Shown here: piece after piece, positions 24,700-33,690 of the stretch
Layout: every line of letters begins with the position of its first letter
How positions within the stretch are numbered: the first letter of the stretch is position 1
Source: Clostridium facile
Lineage (GTDB): Bacteria > Bacillota > Clostridia > Oscillospirales > Ruminococcaceae
Direction of reading: 5' to 3'
Assembly: GCF_014297275.1 (NCBI RefSeq)
Contig: NZ_JACOQK010000001.1
Span: forward strand, 930,001 to 994,000
DNA: 64,000 bases
Program-made: the position numbers and the translations under genes
Notes under the pieces: generated by a model
The model's database searches: none
Told to the model about the DNA's origin: nothing
What the model saw: the letters and a program-made list of their open reading frames with translations, nothing else

Positions 24700-25320
24700 T
24701 TAAATAGGTAGTGGAATTAGCCAACCTACTGCGCAAAATACTACTGTTAAAAATAAAATTTGAAGATATTGGCGCCAGTCTTTGGATTTTGGTATTAACA
24801 CCAACAATAGGATGCCAAAGATTAAATTCAGGCATTCTAGCCAATGGAAGGTATAAAAAAAGCTTTTTCCAATTAAAATGAAAAGCGCTACTGGAAGGGC
24901 CACTCCCAATGCGGCAACCCATCCATAATGGTATCTGCCTTTCCAGACAAAAATAGAACCAAAAATAGCAATTACCGCCATGATGAGCCAAAAAATAAAC
25001 TGTTTAAAGGGGAAGAAATGATAAACATAATATTGGTATCCATAATAGCTGGCGAACATCCCGCCAAAAAATAGTCCCACTTTAACAGCGGCGATGGGGG
25101 CGGATCTACTCCATGCTGCCAATAGGCAACCAATAAATATCCATATTCCAACCGCTGTCGTCAATTGGCTGACCGTTTGCATCATTCCGCTGAACAAACT
25201 GCCGTCTCCTGAAATTGTATCGCTGTATTTCGCAAGAAACCCAATGGCCAATCCCAAAATGACACTTCCAATTAAGGATATGAACAGTTGTAACCCATTT
25301 TTTGGTTTGTAATTTGACAT
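24700..25320 (-). CDS. multi-pass membrane protein (DUF6518-like)
   Basis: The 206-residue protein has about six hydrophobic segments and few charged residues outside the loops (GLQLFISLIGSVILGLAIGF, IWIFIGCLLAAWS, FILIGKSFFYTFHWLECLNL). It resembles uncharacterised Firmicute membrane proteins annotated DUF6518; I am not certain of that assignment. It sits between mutS2 upstream and the TetR gene downstream on the minus strand, so it could be read from the end of the era-recO-mutS2 transcript. Confidence 0.6.
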   Translation of the reverse strand: MSNYKPKNGLQLFISLIGSVILGLAIGFLAKYSDTISGDGSLFSGMMQTVSQLTTAVGIWIFIGCLLAAWSRSAPIAAVKVGLFFGGMFASYYGYQYYVYHFFPFKQFIFWLIMAVIAIFGSIFVWKGRYHYGWVAALGVALPVALFILIGKSFFYTFHWLECLNLIFGILLLVLIPKSKDWRQYLQILFLTVVFCAVGWLIPLPI

Positions 25321-25332
25321 ACTTCCCTGCTC

Positions 25333-27708
25333 CTATTTTAATTCCACAATAGTGACACCGGACTCCCCTTCACCGAAGGTCCCTAGGCGAAAACTTTTTA
25401 CGCTAGGATGGCGTTTTAAGTGGGATTGGATTCCTTTTCGCAGCAGTCCAGTCCCCTTTCCATGGATGATGGAAATTTGGTTAATATTGGATAGTACGCA
25501 GTTATCAATAAACCGATCCACCAATAGAATTCCTTCTTCTATATTACATCCACGCAAATCCAGTTCAGTGGAAACCTTCCGCTGGGCATTGTTGCGGACC
25601 TTGCGGACAGTGGACTGCTTTTGTTTGGTGGTGTTGGACTCCAACAGGCGCAGATTTGACTCTGGCACACGGGTTTTCATTAAACCCATCTGCACGCCAA
25701 CCATCCCTTTTTTATCCACTAAGCTGATGACAGTACCATTTTTATTCAAATCATAAATTAATACTTCATCTCCAACTTTCAGCGGACGGGGCAGCTGGTA
25801 TTCTTCCTGTTTCCGTTCCCGGACAGGGTTCGCTTCGTTGTACAGTTTGTTAATTCTGGAACCCATCTGGCTCCGTGCTTTTTCCGCCAGCTCTTTCAGA
25901 TCGGTTTTTTCCTTCTGTTTTTTCAGTTCATCAATTTCGTTTAATAGCAGGTTATACTGGCCACGAATCCGTTCAACCAAATCCCGTGCCTGTGCCTGCG
26001 CTCGTTCCAGCTCTTTTTCTGCCCGGTTGTCGATGGTCTTATTTTTCTGTTCCAATTCCGCTTTTAACCGGTTTACCTCAGCATTGGTAGCACGGTATTT
26101 TTCCCGTTCCTGCTCAAATTCCTGCCTAGTCTGTTCTAATTGGTCCACAACATCCTCAAAGCGGCGGTCATCTGTGGAGATATAGCTTTCCGCTCGTTGG
26201 ATTACATCCTCTTCCAAACCAAGACGGCGGGAGATCGCGAAAGCGTTGGAACGTCCAGGTACGCCAATTAACAAGCGGTAGGTAGGCCGTAAAGTTGTCA
26301 CGTCAAATTCACAGCAGGCGTTTTCTACCCCTGGTGTTTTCAAGGCGTAGGCTTTTAATTCCGCGTAGTGGGTGGTTGCCACAAGCCTTGCGCCTTTTTT
26401 GGCGATGGATTCAATAATCGATACCGCCAAAGCAGCGCCTTCTACTGGGTCAGTACCGGAACCAAGCTCATCCACCAATACTAGAGAATTCTGGTCTGCC
26501 AATCGTAAAATATTGATGATATTTGTCATGTGAGCGGAGAAGGTAGAAAGACTTTGTTCAATGCTCTGCTCATCCCCGATATCCACTAGTACACGGCGGA
26601 AAATAGAGATGCGGCTTTCATCTGCTACTGGAATCATAAAACCACACATGGTCATTAATGTCAGTAAACCAAGGGTTTTCAAGGTTACTGTCTTACCGCC
26701 TGTGTTGGGGCCTGTAATGATTAAACTGTGGAATTTTTTTCCCAGCTCTAAATCAATTGGAACCACCTGCTGTGGGTCGATCAATGGATGGCGTGCTTTT
26801 TTCAAACAGGTATAGCCATCATCTGTGACTTCCGGAAGGACAGCTTTCATCTTTACCGCCAAATTCCCTTTACAGAAATACAGGTTCAGCAACAGGATTA
26901 AACGGTAGTTGTTCTGGATACTTTCGGTGTATTGGGCACATTCAGCAGAGAGTTCCGCCAAAATCCGTTCAATTTCCTCTTTTTCTTTGTTGAGCAAAAC
27001 CCGTATTTCGTTGTTTGCTTCTACAACGGACATAGGCTCCACAAACAGGGTGGCGCCACTAGAGGAAGTATCATGCACCAGCCCTGGAATTTCGGAACGA
27101 TTTTCCGCCTTTACTGGAACCACATATCTTCCATCACGCATGGTAATGATGCTTTCCTGCAGATACTTTTGGGCATTCCCACGGATGATCTTCTCTAAGG
27201 ATTCCCTTGCTTTTAAACCGTTTTGCCGGATTTTCCGGCGGATATTTGCCAGTTCCGGGCTGGCGTGGTCAGCGATTTCTTCCTCTGATAAGATAATATC
27301 CGTTATCTTCGATTCTAAATAGTTGTTTTCCGCCAAATTGGAAAAATAGGAGTCAAGGGCAGTTTGAACCTGCTCGCAATGGTCCTTCCATTCCCCCAGA
27401 ATCCTGCATTGGCGGTAAATTGCCGCAATGTTGAGCAATTCCCGGTTATTTAAGGAAGCGCCTGATTCCAAACGCATCAGGTCAGCCTCTGGATTTTTGA
27501 ACCGGATAAAATTAGGCGTCCCAAAACGGGAAGAGAGGACATAGGCTCCATCTGTTTTGGCAAGTTCCGCCTTTACCTTGTCCAAACGGTTGAACGGCAA
27601 GATGTTGCGTGCCATTTCCGCCGCTTCCTCACAGCAGGTCATCTCCGCCAACTGGTCCAAAATTTTATCCAATTCCAGTATTTTATAGTATTTATGTAGT
27701 TTCCTCAT
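25333..27708 (-). CDS. mutS2: MutS2 (RqcU) ATPase/endonuclease
   Basis: The 791-residue protein has the MutS core and ATPase with Walker A GPNTGGKTVTLKT at about 332-344 and ELGSGTDPVEGAAL, a long coiled coil at about 515-610, a KOW-like segment (LKVGDEVLIYDLNKNGTV) and a C-terminal Smr domain with DLRG and the IIHGKGTGLLR loop. MutS2 suppresses recombination and, in Bacillus, splits stalled ribosomes. Length is normal (about 785). Its ATG overlaps the recO stop by ATGA, so it is translationally coupled in the era-recO cluster. Confidence 0.95.
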   Translation of the reverse strand: MRKLHKYYKILELDKILDQLAEMTCCEEAAEMARNILPFNRLDKVKAELAKTDGAYVLSSRFGTPNFIRFKNPEADLMRLESGASLNNRELLNIAAIYRQCRILGEWKDHCEQVQTALDSYFSNLAENNYLESKITDIILSEEEIADHASPELANIRRKIRQNGLKARESLEKIIRGNAQKYLQESIITMRDGRYVVPVKAENRSEIPGLVHDTSSSGATLFVEPMSVVEANNEIRVLLNKEKEEIERILAELSAECAQYTESIQNNYRLILLLNLYFCKGNLAVKMKAVLPEVTDDGYTCLKKARHPLIDPQQVVPIDLELGKKFHSLIITGPNTGGKTVTLKTLGLLTLMTMCGFMIPVADESRISIFRRVLVDIGDEQSIEQSLSTFSAHMTNIINILRLADQNSLVLVDELGSGTDPVEGAALAVSIIESIAKKGARLVATTHYAELKAYALKTPGVENACCEFDVTTLRPTYRLLIGVPGRSNAFAISRRLGLEEDVIQRAESYISTDDRRFEDVVDQLEQTRQEFEQEREKYRATNAEVNRLKAELEQKNKTIDNRAEKELERAQAQARDLVERIRGQYNLLLNEIDELKKQKEKTDLKELAEKARSQMGSRINKLYNEANPVRERKQEEYQLPRPLKVGDEVLIYDLNKNGTVISLVDKKGMVGVQMGLMKTRVPESNLRLLESNTTKQKQSTVRKVRNNAQRKVSTELDLRGCNIEEGILLVDRFIDNCVLSNINQISIIHGKGTGLLRKGIQSHLKRHPSVKSFRLGTFGEGESGVTIVELK

Positions 27709-28475
27709 GGTTCCTCCGTTTTGAGCTGTTTGTACATCACCAAAGAGTTAAATTCCTTTTCCAAACGAGTGAGCATATAATACTCGGTCACTTGGGAAAG
27801 CTGTTTTAAATAAACAGGAGATAAAGAGAAATCAAACAGCTTATCAAAATCCTTATAAATAATATACCGCATGGCAGAAAGCACCGGCTTGTTTAATAGA
27901 ATAGGGAGGTCGTTCCTCTGAACGGGATGTTCCTGCATACAATCAGAGCAAATCAGCTCCCCTTCCAGGGGAAGGAAATACATCTGTTTTTGCTCGTATT
28001 CACAGCACTCCCGGCAGCATACCAAATTTGGCATAAACCCGCTGATCGAAAGGCTACGCAACTCAAACACTGCCTTTAAAAACAGCGGGCTGCGTTTTTC
28101 CTGTTCCAATAAATACAGTGTATTCAACAACAAACGCAAATAAACCCACACATGTTCTTTGGCTGGCACCAAAGCCTGCGTGAGTTCACAAAAATACCCT
28201 GCTAAAGCCAGTTTTTCCACATCATAACGCAGTGTAAAAAAATCTTCTATTTTTTCAATTGTATCTACTGTATAGTACATTTGTTTGTTGACAAACAAAT
28301 CCATTTTATAGTAGCCTGGCGGGCAGATGGATTGGAATATCGTCCGTTTGATCTGACCAAAAACACGGATGCGTGCTTCAATAAGACCGCAATCCTTGGT
28401 GAGGATAGTCAGATATTTCTCGTTGTCCCGATAGCTCCGCTGGCTGAGAATGACACCTTGGGTTTTGATGATCAT
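27705..28475 (-). CDS. recO: DNA repair protein RecO
   Basis: The 256-residue protein shows the RecO OB-fold N-terminus (TQGVILSQRSYRDNEKYLTILTKDCGLI), a helical middle and a zinc-type Cys set at about 140-175 (LVCCRECCEYE...LICSDCMQ). RecO loads RecA onto SSB-coated DNA in the RecFOR pathway. GGAGGG lies 11 bases before the ATG, inside the overlapping yqzL-like frame. It follows era as in most Firmicutes. Confidence 0.95.
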   Translation of the reverse strand: MIIKTQGVILSQRSYRDNEKYLTILTKDCGLIEARIRVFGQIKRTIFQSICPPGYYKMDLFVNKQMYYTVDTIEKIEDFFTLRYDVEKLALAGYFCELTQALVPAKEHVWVYLRLLLNTLYLLEQEKRSPLFLKAVFELRSLSISGFMPNLVCCRECCEYEQKQMYFLPLEGELICSDCMQEHPVQRNDLPILLNKPVLSAMRYIIYKDFDKLFDFSLSPVYLKQLSQVTEYYMLTRLEKEFNSLVMYKQLKTEEP

Positions 28476-28575
28476 AACAGGGGTTTCCCTCCGATTGCTT
28501 CAAAGAACAATAGGTTAAATAATCTTGAACTTTACCTGTGTGGCAAAAAATATTCCACGCTTGCTGGCTTTCCAT
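28378..28575 (-). CDS. YqzL-like small protein overlapping recO
   Basis: A 65-residue frame starts MESQQAWNIFCHTGKVQDYLTYCSL, matching the W-x-x-F-x-x-T-G-x-x-x-x-Y-L core of the YqzL family that sits between era and recO in Bacillus. AAGGGGTG precedes the ATG. Family members are usually about 45-50 residues; here no stop occurs until 98 bases inside recO in another frame, so the C-terminal half is probably unconstrained. Gene order and motif support it being real. Function of YqzL is unknown. Confidence 0.65.
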   Translation of the reverse strand: MESQQAWNIFCHTGKVQDYLTYCSLKQSEGNPCYDHQNPRCHSQPAELSGQREISDYPHQGLRSY

Positions 28576-28659
28576 TGGCAAACACCCCTTCTATTGAACA
28601 CTTTCTAATTACAGTGTTCGCCAATCAAAGAAAAAATATAACTGGTAATTCGTTCAAGT

Positions 28660-29547
28660 TTATTCAAACCCTAAACTGCGCATAACACCTTCCCGGTTGC
28701 GCCAGTTTTCTTTTACTTTGACCCAGCATTGCAGATTTACCTGGATCTGGAAGAAATCTTCCAATTCCCTCCTGGCTTCGCTGGCGATTTTTTTCAGCAT
28801 ATTTCCGCCTTTTCCAATAATCATTCCTTTGTGGCTATCTCGCTCACAGAAAATGGTTGCATCAATATGTAAAATATCGCCCCGTTCCTGAAATCGTTCA
28901 ATCGAAACCGCTGTACCATGGGGAATTTCATCCCGCATATTCAACAGGATTTTTTCCCGCAGCATTTCCCCAGCTAAAACACGTTCTGGCTGGTCGGTCA
29001 CAGCATCATCTGGAAAGAAATGGACGCTTTCCATAGAAAATTGTTCCATTTCCTGGAGCAGAATATCAACCCCATCCTCTTGCAGGGCAGAAATCGGCAC
29101 GACAGCGGAAAAATCGTAAAGATGTGTAAATTTCGCAATCCGTTCAATTAATTTTTCTTTTGGCTCTACCAGGTCAATTTTATTCACCGCCAAAATAGCA
29201 GGCAGTTTGCGGGAACGGAACCCTTCGATTAAATCCAGTTCCGCCTTGTTGACCTCTCCAGTTGGCTCCACCACCAAAACAGCAGCATCCACATCAGCAA
29301 CACTGTCTTTTACGGTCTTTACCATCTTTTCCCCTAGTTTATTTTTTGCTTTTAATAAGCCGGGGGTATCAATAAATACAAACTGTGTCTGTCCTTTTGT
29401 CAGCACACCAGTAATGCGGGTACGTGTGGTTTGGGGGCGATTAGTAACAATCGCGATTTTATGGCCTGTTAAAGCATTTAACAGGGAAGACTTCCCTACA
29501 TTTGGTTTTCCTACAATCGCAATAAATGCGGAACGTGTATCGATCAT
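28660..29547 (-). CDS. era: GTPase Era
   Basis: The 295-residue protein has the GTPase motifs GKPNVGKS (13-20), DTPGLLKAKNKLGEKM and NKIDL, followed by a C-terminal KH domain (about 200-290; SHKGMIIGKGGNMLKKIA). Era binds the 3' end of 16S rRNA and is needed for small-subunit maturation. AAAGGAGT lies before ATG 29547; a GTG two codons upstream is less likely. It lies in the conserved phoH-ybeY-dgkA-era-recO order. Confidence 0.97.
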   Translation of the reverse strand: MIDTRSAFIAIVGKPNVGKSSLLNALTGHKIAIVTNRPQTTRTRITGVLTKGQTQFVFIDTPGLLKAKNKLGEKMVKTVKDSVADVDAAVLVVEPTGEVNKAELDLIEGFRSRKLPAILAVNKIDLVEPKEKLIERIAKFTHLYDFSAVVPISALQEDGVDILLQEMEQFSMESVHFFPDDAVTDQPERVLAGEMLREKILLNMRDEIPHGTAVSIERFQERGDILHIDATIFCERDSHKGMIIGKGGNMLKKIASEARRELEDFFQIQVNLQCWVKVKENWRNREGVMRSLGFE

Positions 29548-29558
29548 AACCACTCCTT

Positions 29559-29711
29559 TTATGATTCTATCTCTGTTTCATGTTGTAACTCTATTTCACA
29601 CAATTGTTTTTGTATTTTCCGTTTTACAAAATACTGGACGATTGCACATCCAATACCGATGATAAAACATACTGCTATAAAAATAAATACTAGGCTATCA
29701 ACGGTTAGCAT
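29559..29711 (-). CDS. 50-residue single-pass membrane protein upstream of era
   Basis: The frame starts MLTVDSLVFIFIAVCFIIGI, one transmembrane helix at about 4-26, followed by a basic then acidic cytoplasmic tail (VKRKIQKQLCEIELQHETEIES). TTGAGGAA precedes the ATG at a suitable distance, and the stop is 11 bases before the era start, within its ribosome site. The clear helix-plus-charged-tail pattern and tight spacing argue for a true gene. I do not recognise a family. Confidence 0.6.
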   Translation of the reverse strand: MLTVDSLVFIFIAVCFIIGIGCAIVQYFVKRKIQKQLCEIELQHETEIES

Positions 29712-29765
29712 AACATTCCTCAATCTTCTTTTTTTAGTTTACCCCGTATCAGAGGTATTGTCAAT

Positions 29766-30632
29766 CTATATTGATAAAAACCAGGATTCGTCTATAATAT
29801 AATCGGTAACAGGTAGGACGCCAAGTTGTAATTCTTTTAGTTTTTCTACTAAATCGTCGCCATCCATCAGGTCGATTGGAGTGGTGCCTGGACGGTTGGC
29901 TTCCTGAATGGCGGAGGAAGAAAAACGTCCGGTTGTGATAAACAGCCCTTTATCTGCACGACCCTGCATGGCTCCACGGAAATCCCGGATTTCTTTGGAA
30001 GGGACGGTTCCTGTATACCGTTTGCATTGGAAAATCATATGGAAACTAATCATTCCGTTTAGTTTAATTATACCAGTACCATCCACGCCTCCGTCTCCAG
30101 TTTTTCCAGTTACTTTTACCTGGACAAAGCCGGATTCCCGTAAGATTCTTTGGGTTAAACGTTCAAAGGCATCGGGTTTTAATTGGAACAAAAGATTTTT
30201 TAACTGGTCACGCCAATCCTGGATTTCATCTGGTACAGCTAACCCTTCATTTTCTATTTCTTCCTGTTCAGGATATTCTGGGTCAGGCTGCTTTTTTAAT
30301 CGCAACATTTTATGTACCTGTAGTACAATCTCCACTGGGTCTATTTCTTCCAATTCCTGGCCTTTTGCGGTTAATGACCACACCCCACGGAGGGAATTTT
30401 CCAAAATCCCTACTTTTTTCAGATAAGACCTGGTCCAAGCCAGACGATATTCAATCTCAGTTTTATTGCTGCTACTGTGCTTTACTTCCAGAATTTCCGG
30501 TGAGATATTTAGCAATTCGATCGTCTTTTCGTCAATTTCGTGAAGGCTGCCAGAACCGCCTAACTCTTTCATCGCCTGAAATAATTCACACATCATTTCG
30601 TGTTGTGCAGGTACATCAGTAAAATATTTCAT
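29766..30632 (-). CDS. Mrr-type restriction endonuclease
   Basis: The 288-residue protein has an N-terminal winged-helix Mrr domain (about 1-95) and a C-terminal PD-(D/E)xK nuclease with G-D-G-G-V-D-G (Asp180/Asp184) and the F-Q-C-K-R-Y site (Gln202-x-Lys204), ending FITTGRFSSSA...IDLMDGDDLV. Mrr enzymes cut modified DNA without a partner methylase, and no methylase is nearby. It interrupts the dgkA-era interval, a place usually held by cdd or nothing. Codon use looks ordinary, so any acquisition is not recent. Confidence 0.88.
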   Translation of the reverse strand: MKYFTDVPAQHEMMCELFQAMKELGGSGSLHEIDEKTIELLNISPEILEVKHSSSNKTEIEYRLAWTRSYLKKVGILENSLRGVWSLTAKGQELEEIDPVEIVLQVHKMLRLKKQPDPEYPEQEEIENEGLAVPDEIQDWRDQLKNLLFQLKPDAFERLTQRILRESGFVQVKVTGKTGDGGVDGTGIIKLNGMISFHMIFQCKRYTGTVPSKEIRDFRGAMQGRADKGLFITTGRFSSSAIQEANRPGTTPIDLMDGDDLVEKLKELQLGVLPVTDYIIDESWFLSI

Positions 30633-30720
30633 GCTGTCTCCTTAAATGGTGAACCTCCTATAAAACAACAGAAAAATAGCAGTTTCATCGCTGGAATTGC
30701 TATTTTTCTGAATAGTCATT

Positions 30721-31254
30721 CTATTTCATTTTTGTATTGGACTTTTTAGGACGGTAAATCTTGACGGTATCAGTATGCTCTTTGGGCCGAAACCCATGAA
30801 AGATAAATACAATCCCAAGTACTAACCATAAGGCAAATCCAATAATATACCAAGGTGTTGAAATAATTTGTTGGATGGTAGCAAATAGCTTGTCCCAATT
30901 TCCAAACAAGGCAATTCCCACGCCAACAGCCGCAATAGCACATAACAATACTGCCCCAGCGGCTACATCCTTCGCAATCCGTGCCAGGTTATCATAGGAA
31001 TCCGATGTTAAATTTACCACTGCCTCAATTGCTGTATTCACAAGCTCACACATCATCACGCTGCCCAGCGTCAATGCCAAAATGGCATATTGGTTTGGGG
31101 TTAGACCATAGATGAAGGAAAAGGCTAAAACGAATACAGAGGCGGTAATATGAATCCGCATATTCCGTTCGTTTTTGATGCAAAACCAAATTCCACGGAA
31201 GGCATACGAAAAACTTTTTACCAGCCCCTTGAATTCTTTGTTATTAAATTTCAT
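30721..31254 (-). CDS. dgkA: diacylglycerol/undecaprenol kinase family protein
   Basis: The 177-residue protein has the DgkA motif MMCELVNTAIEAVVNLTSDSYDNLARIAKDVAAGAVLL with three membrane helices. In Gram-positive bacteria this enzyme phosphorylates undecaprenol to recycle the lipid carrier of wall synthesis. It is longer than usual (about 120-130) owing to a C-terminal extension with one more helix (WYIIGFALWLVLGIVFIF) and a Lys-rich end. The start overlaps the ybeY stop region. Confidence 0.9.
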   Translation of the reverse strand: MKFNNKEFKGLVKSFSYAFRGIWFCIKNERNMRIHITASVFVLAFSFIYGLTPNQYAILALTLGSVMMCELVNTAIEAVVNLTSDSYDNLARIAKDVAAGAVLLCAIAAVGVGIALFGNWDKLFATIQQIISTPWYIIGFALWLVLGIVFIFHGFRPKEHTDTVKIYRPKKSNTKMK

Positions 31255-31747
31255 CCGTTAATACGTAGCTTGCTCCACGTGCGACACCTAGATTTGTAAG
31301 TACCTTTTCTTCTTTTTCACGCATTTGCACAGCAGGCAAGCCGCCTTCTTCATGGTCGTACCCTAGCAGATGGAACATAGAATGCACCGTTAAAAAAGCT
31401 ACTTCACGCTGTAAAGAATGTCCATATAAGCGAGCCTGTTCTACCGCTTTTTCCATAGAAATCACAATATCACCCAGCATGCAGGCACCATCTGGATTTT
31501 TATCGTACACGCCGTTTTCACCTAAAGGGAATGATAGGACATCAGTTGGCGCGTTCTTATCCCGATACTCCGCATTTAATGTTTGAATTTCACTGTTATC
31601 TACAAAAGAAACACTTACTTCTGCATCTTCCAGGAAATTCTCATAATTGAGTACAGCATGACAACAGCGGCGAATCAATAATCTGATCCCACTTGGAATT
31701 TTAACCGCGTTTTGTTTGTTGCTTATGAGAACTTTTACTTTCTGCAT
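31244..31747 (-). CDS. ybeY: endoribonuclease YbeY, rRNA maturation
   Basis: The 167-residue protein has the zinc-binding H-x3-H-x5-H motif (HSMFHLLGYDHEEGG) and the upstream DVLSFPLG segment typical of YbeY, which takes part in 16S rRNA 3'-end processing and ribosome quality control. ATG 31747 is preferred, with GGAGG upstream inside the end of phoH; an earlier ATG at 31780 lies further into phoH. It overlaps both phoH and dgkA, so the three are one operon. Confidence 0.93.
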   Translation of the reverse strand: MQKVKVLISNKQNAVKIPSGIRLLIRRCCHAVLNYENFLEDAEVSVSFVDNSEIQTLNAEYRDKNAPTDVLSFPLGENGVYDKNPDGACMLGDIVISMEKAVEQARLYGHSLQREVAFLTVHSMFHLLGYDHEEGGLPAVQMREKEEKVLTNLGVARGASYVLTDEI

Positions 31748-32711
31748 GGCCTTTTTTATCCTCCTTATAGTATTGGTCATAGGCTCTTACAATATCCTGT
31801 ACTAATTTATGACGCACAACATCTTTATCAGTAAACCGGACAATTGCAATATCCTCGATCCCTTTTAAAACTTTTGTTGCCTCAATCAAACCAGACTTAT
31901 GCCGATCTGGAAGGTCAATTTGGGTAACATCCCCTGTGATGACAATTTTTGAGTTAAACCCTAAGCGGGTTAAAAACATTTTCATTTGTTCTGATGTAGT
32001 ATTTTGCGCTTCATCCAAAATAATAAAGCTGTCGTCCAATGTTCTACCGCGCATATAAGCTAAAGGGGCTACTTCAATATTGCCGCGTTCTAAATACCGT
32101 TGGAAATGTTCCGCGCCCATCATATCAAAGAGAGCATCATATAGTGGGCGCAAATAAGGGTCAACTTTATTTTGTAAATCTCCAGGAAGAAACCCCAGCT
32201 TTTCCCCTGCCTCTACAGCGGGCCGGGTTAAAATAATCCGGTTTATCTCGTTGGCGCGGAAGGCGCGCACCGCCATTGCCACAGCCAAATAGGTTTTTCC
32301 TGTACCCGCAGGACCAACACTCAGTGTAATTGTGTTGTTCTTTATTGCTTCAGTGTAATTTTTCTGGCCCAGCGTTTTTACTTTAACTGGCTTTCCTTTT
32401 GAGGTAATACAAATACAATCTGTCACCAGCTGGGTCAGGCTTTCCGCCTTGCCTTCTTTCACCATGGAAATAATATAACGCACGTTTTGTTCGTTTAATG
32501 TTTCCCCACGATTTAAGGCAACCAGCATTTGTTCAATCGCTTTTTGCGCTAAAAGAACATTTTCTACCTCACCGGATACCTTAATATCACTACCTCTGCT
32601 CATGATTGTAACATGAAACTCAGATTGCAGCAATTTAATATTCTCATCAAAGCTACCGAACAATGCCAAAGTATGTTCCATTCGATCGATATTGATAACT
32701 TGTTCCAGCAT
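31701..32711 (-). CDS. phoH: PhoH-like ATPase
   Basis: The 336-residue protein has an N-terminal KH-like domain (about 20-65) and a P-loop ATPase with GPAGTGKT at 133-140, FIILDEAQNTT and KIVITGDVTQIDLP, the standard PhoH/YbeZ layout. PhoH and YbeY act together on RNA. The long C-terminal Lys/His/Ser tail overlaps ybeY. It is the first gene of the minus-strand cluster; the promoter should lie in the AT-rich DNA above 32720. Confidence 0.93.
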   Translation of the reverse strand: MLEQVINIDRMEHTLALFGSFDENIKLLQSEFHVTIMSRGSDIKVSGEVENVLLAQKAIEQMLVALNRGETLNEQNVRYIISMVKEGKAESLTQLVTDCICITSKGKPVKVKTLGQKNYTEAIKNNTITLSVGPAGTGKTYLAVAMAVRAFRANEINRIILTRPAVEAGEKLGFLPGDLQNKVDPYLRPLYDALFDMMGAEHFQRYLERGNIEVAPLAYMRGRTLDDSFIILDEAQNTTSEQMKMFLTRLGFNSKIVITGDVTQIDLPDRHKSGLIEATKVLKGIEDIAIVRFTDKDVVRHKLVQDIVRAYDQYYKEDKKGHAESKSSHKQQTKRG

Positions 32712-33340
32712 CTAAAATGAAAACCTCACTTTGCTTCTTTCATATTTGTGGATAATTAACAAAATACAAATGATATAATTTGATATATTGCTCAATTTCA
32801 CAGAAGGATGTGTTGTATAAATACAATAAAACGTTTAAAGTATTTTATGTACTTTTAACATAATTCTATTATAACACAAAACGATGAAAAAGAAACCATT
32901 TTTTATGAATTTTACTATTTTCTGCATTATTGACAAAAACATAACTATTTTTTTCCTATCACACCGGCATTATGCAATGGAAAATAAATTTTATGAAAAA
33001 TAACTGGTTTATCTTTTGGCAACACAGAAAACTGGTGCCTGTTTAACAAATAATAAGAAGAAGCTATATTTGCCGGCTTGCCATCTATCAGAATCGTTTA
33101 TATTATTATTATTTTAATACTGTTTTGTGTTAGAATTGTAAGAGATCAATGGTTGTTTTTTGAATAACACCACAAAAGTTGCTTCTTTTTTCCATTGGAT
33201 GTCATCCCTTTCTTCTTTTATTAAGTTTATTATACACCATATTATAGTAAAACGAAATAGTATTTTTATTAATTTTTAAAATATTTTAATAAATATTATA
33301 TAATTTTATTGATTATAAAAAGTTTTCCCTATTATAATAA

Positions 33341-33387
33341 AAATAAACCCTAATCTATTTTTATAGATGATAGATTAGGGTTTATTT
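33341..33387. terminator. 17-bp stem terminator
   Basis: AAATAAACCCTAATCTA pairs exactly with TAGATTAGGGTTTATTT around a 13-base loop. T runs occur on the far side for both strands. On the minus strand it would end transcripts coming from the folded block. Confidence 0.7.
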
Positions 33388-33409
33388 TGCACATAAGTGC
33401 TTTTATACT
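33381..33409 (+). promoter_or_regulatory. promoter-like pair (TTTATT-17-TATACT) before the folded RNA
   Basis: TTTATT at 33381-33386 and TATACT at 33404-33409 are 17 bases apart. The predicted start of transcription falls at about 33415, the very base where the closing stem of the folded block begins, which is why I favour plus-strand transcription. Confidence 0.45.
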
Positions 33410-33412
33410 ATT

Positions 33413-33640
33413 GTTGTGGTTTTCTGTCCGCCGAAATTTTAGAGGATAGAATCAGGCACAACCGTTGAAACGGTATCGTTGGGAGGCAATACTGTTTCAT
33501 TGTTACAGGAAACAGAAAAAAGTATACTGAGATCCTTTTATTACTTGAGCATCGGGGAATTAAAAAGTAAAGGATGTAACATGGGAGTTGTTTAATTCTT
33601 TACTTTTATTTCAGAATCCTATTACACCGAACCACAACCT
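33413..33640 (+). ncRNA. candidate structured non-coding RNA, about 225 nt
   Basis: GTTGTGGTT (33413-33421) pairs exactly with AACCACAAC (33630-33638), closing a domain that contains three hairpins: ACCGT-TGAA-ACGGT at 33461-33474, CTGTTTC..GAAACAG at 33492-33515, and a 10-bp stem AAAAGTAAAG..CTTTACTTTT at 33563-33607. There is no reading frame. The promoter-like pair upstream supports the plus strand; the terminator at 33341 would fit the minus strand, so orientation is open. I could not assign it to 6S, SRP, RNase P or tmRNA by signature. Family unknown. Confidence 0.5.
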
Positions 33641-33690
33641 AAAAAATGTGGATTGCAAAAATCAATTCATGGAATAAAACATATGTTCTT

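Larger units (their letters stand above)
32712..33690. other. 979-bp region without protein genes
   Basis: Bases 32720-33330 are AT-rich and hold the likely promoter of phoH but no convincing gene on either strand. A 19-codon minus-strand frame after AAAGGG near 33205 is too short to support. From 33341 there is a terminator hairpin, a promoter-like pair overlapping it and then a strongly folded 225-base block, both listed separately. Confidence 0.6.

Noticed and set aside
25352..27322. Several plus-strand frames opposite mutS2
   Set aside because: They are low-complexity, Ser/Arg-rich antisense shadows of a well-recognised coding sequence.
33180..33230. 19-codon minus-strand frame after AAAGGG
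   Set aside because: Too short and unsupported by hydrophobic or conserved pattern; reported only as part of the gene-free region.
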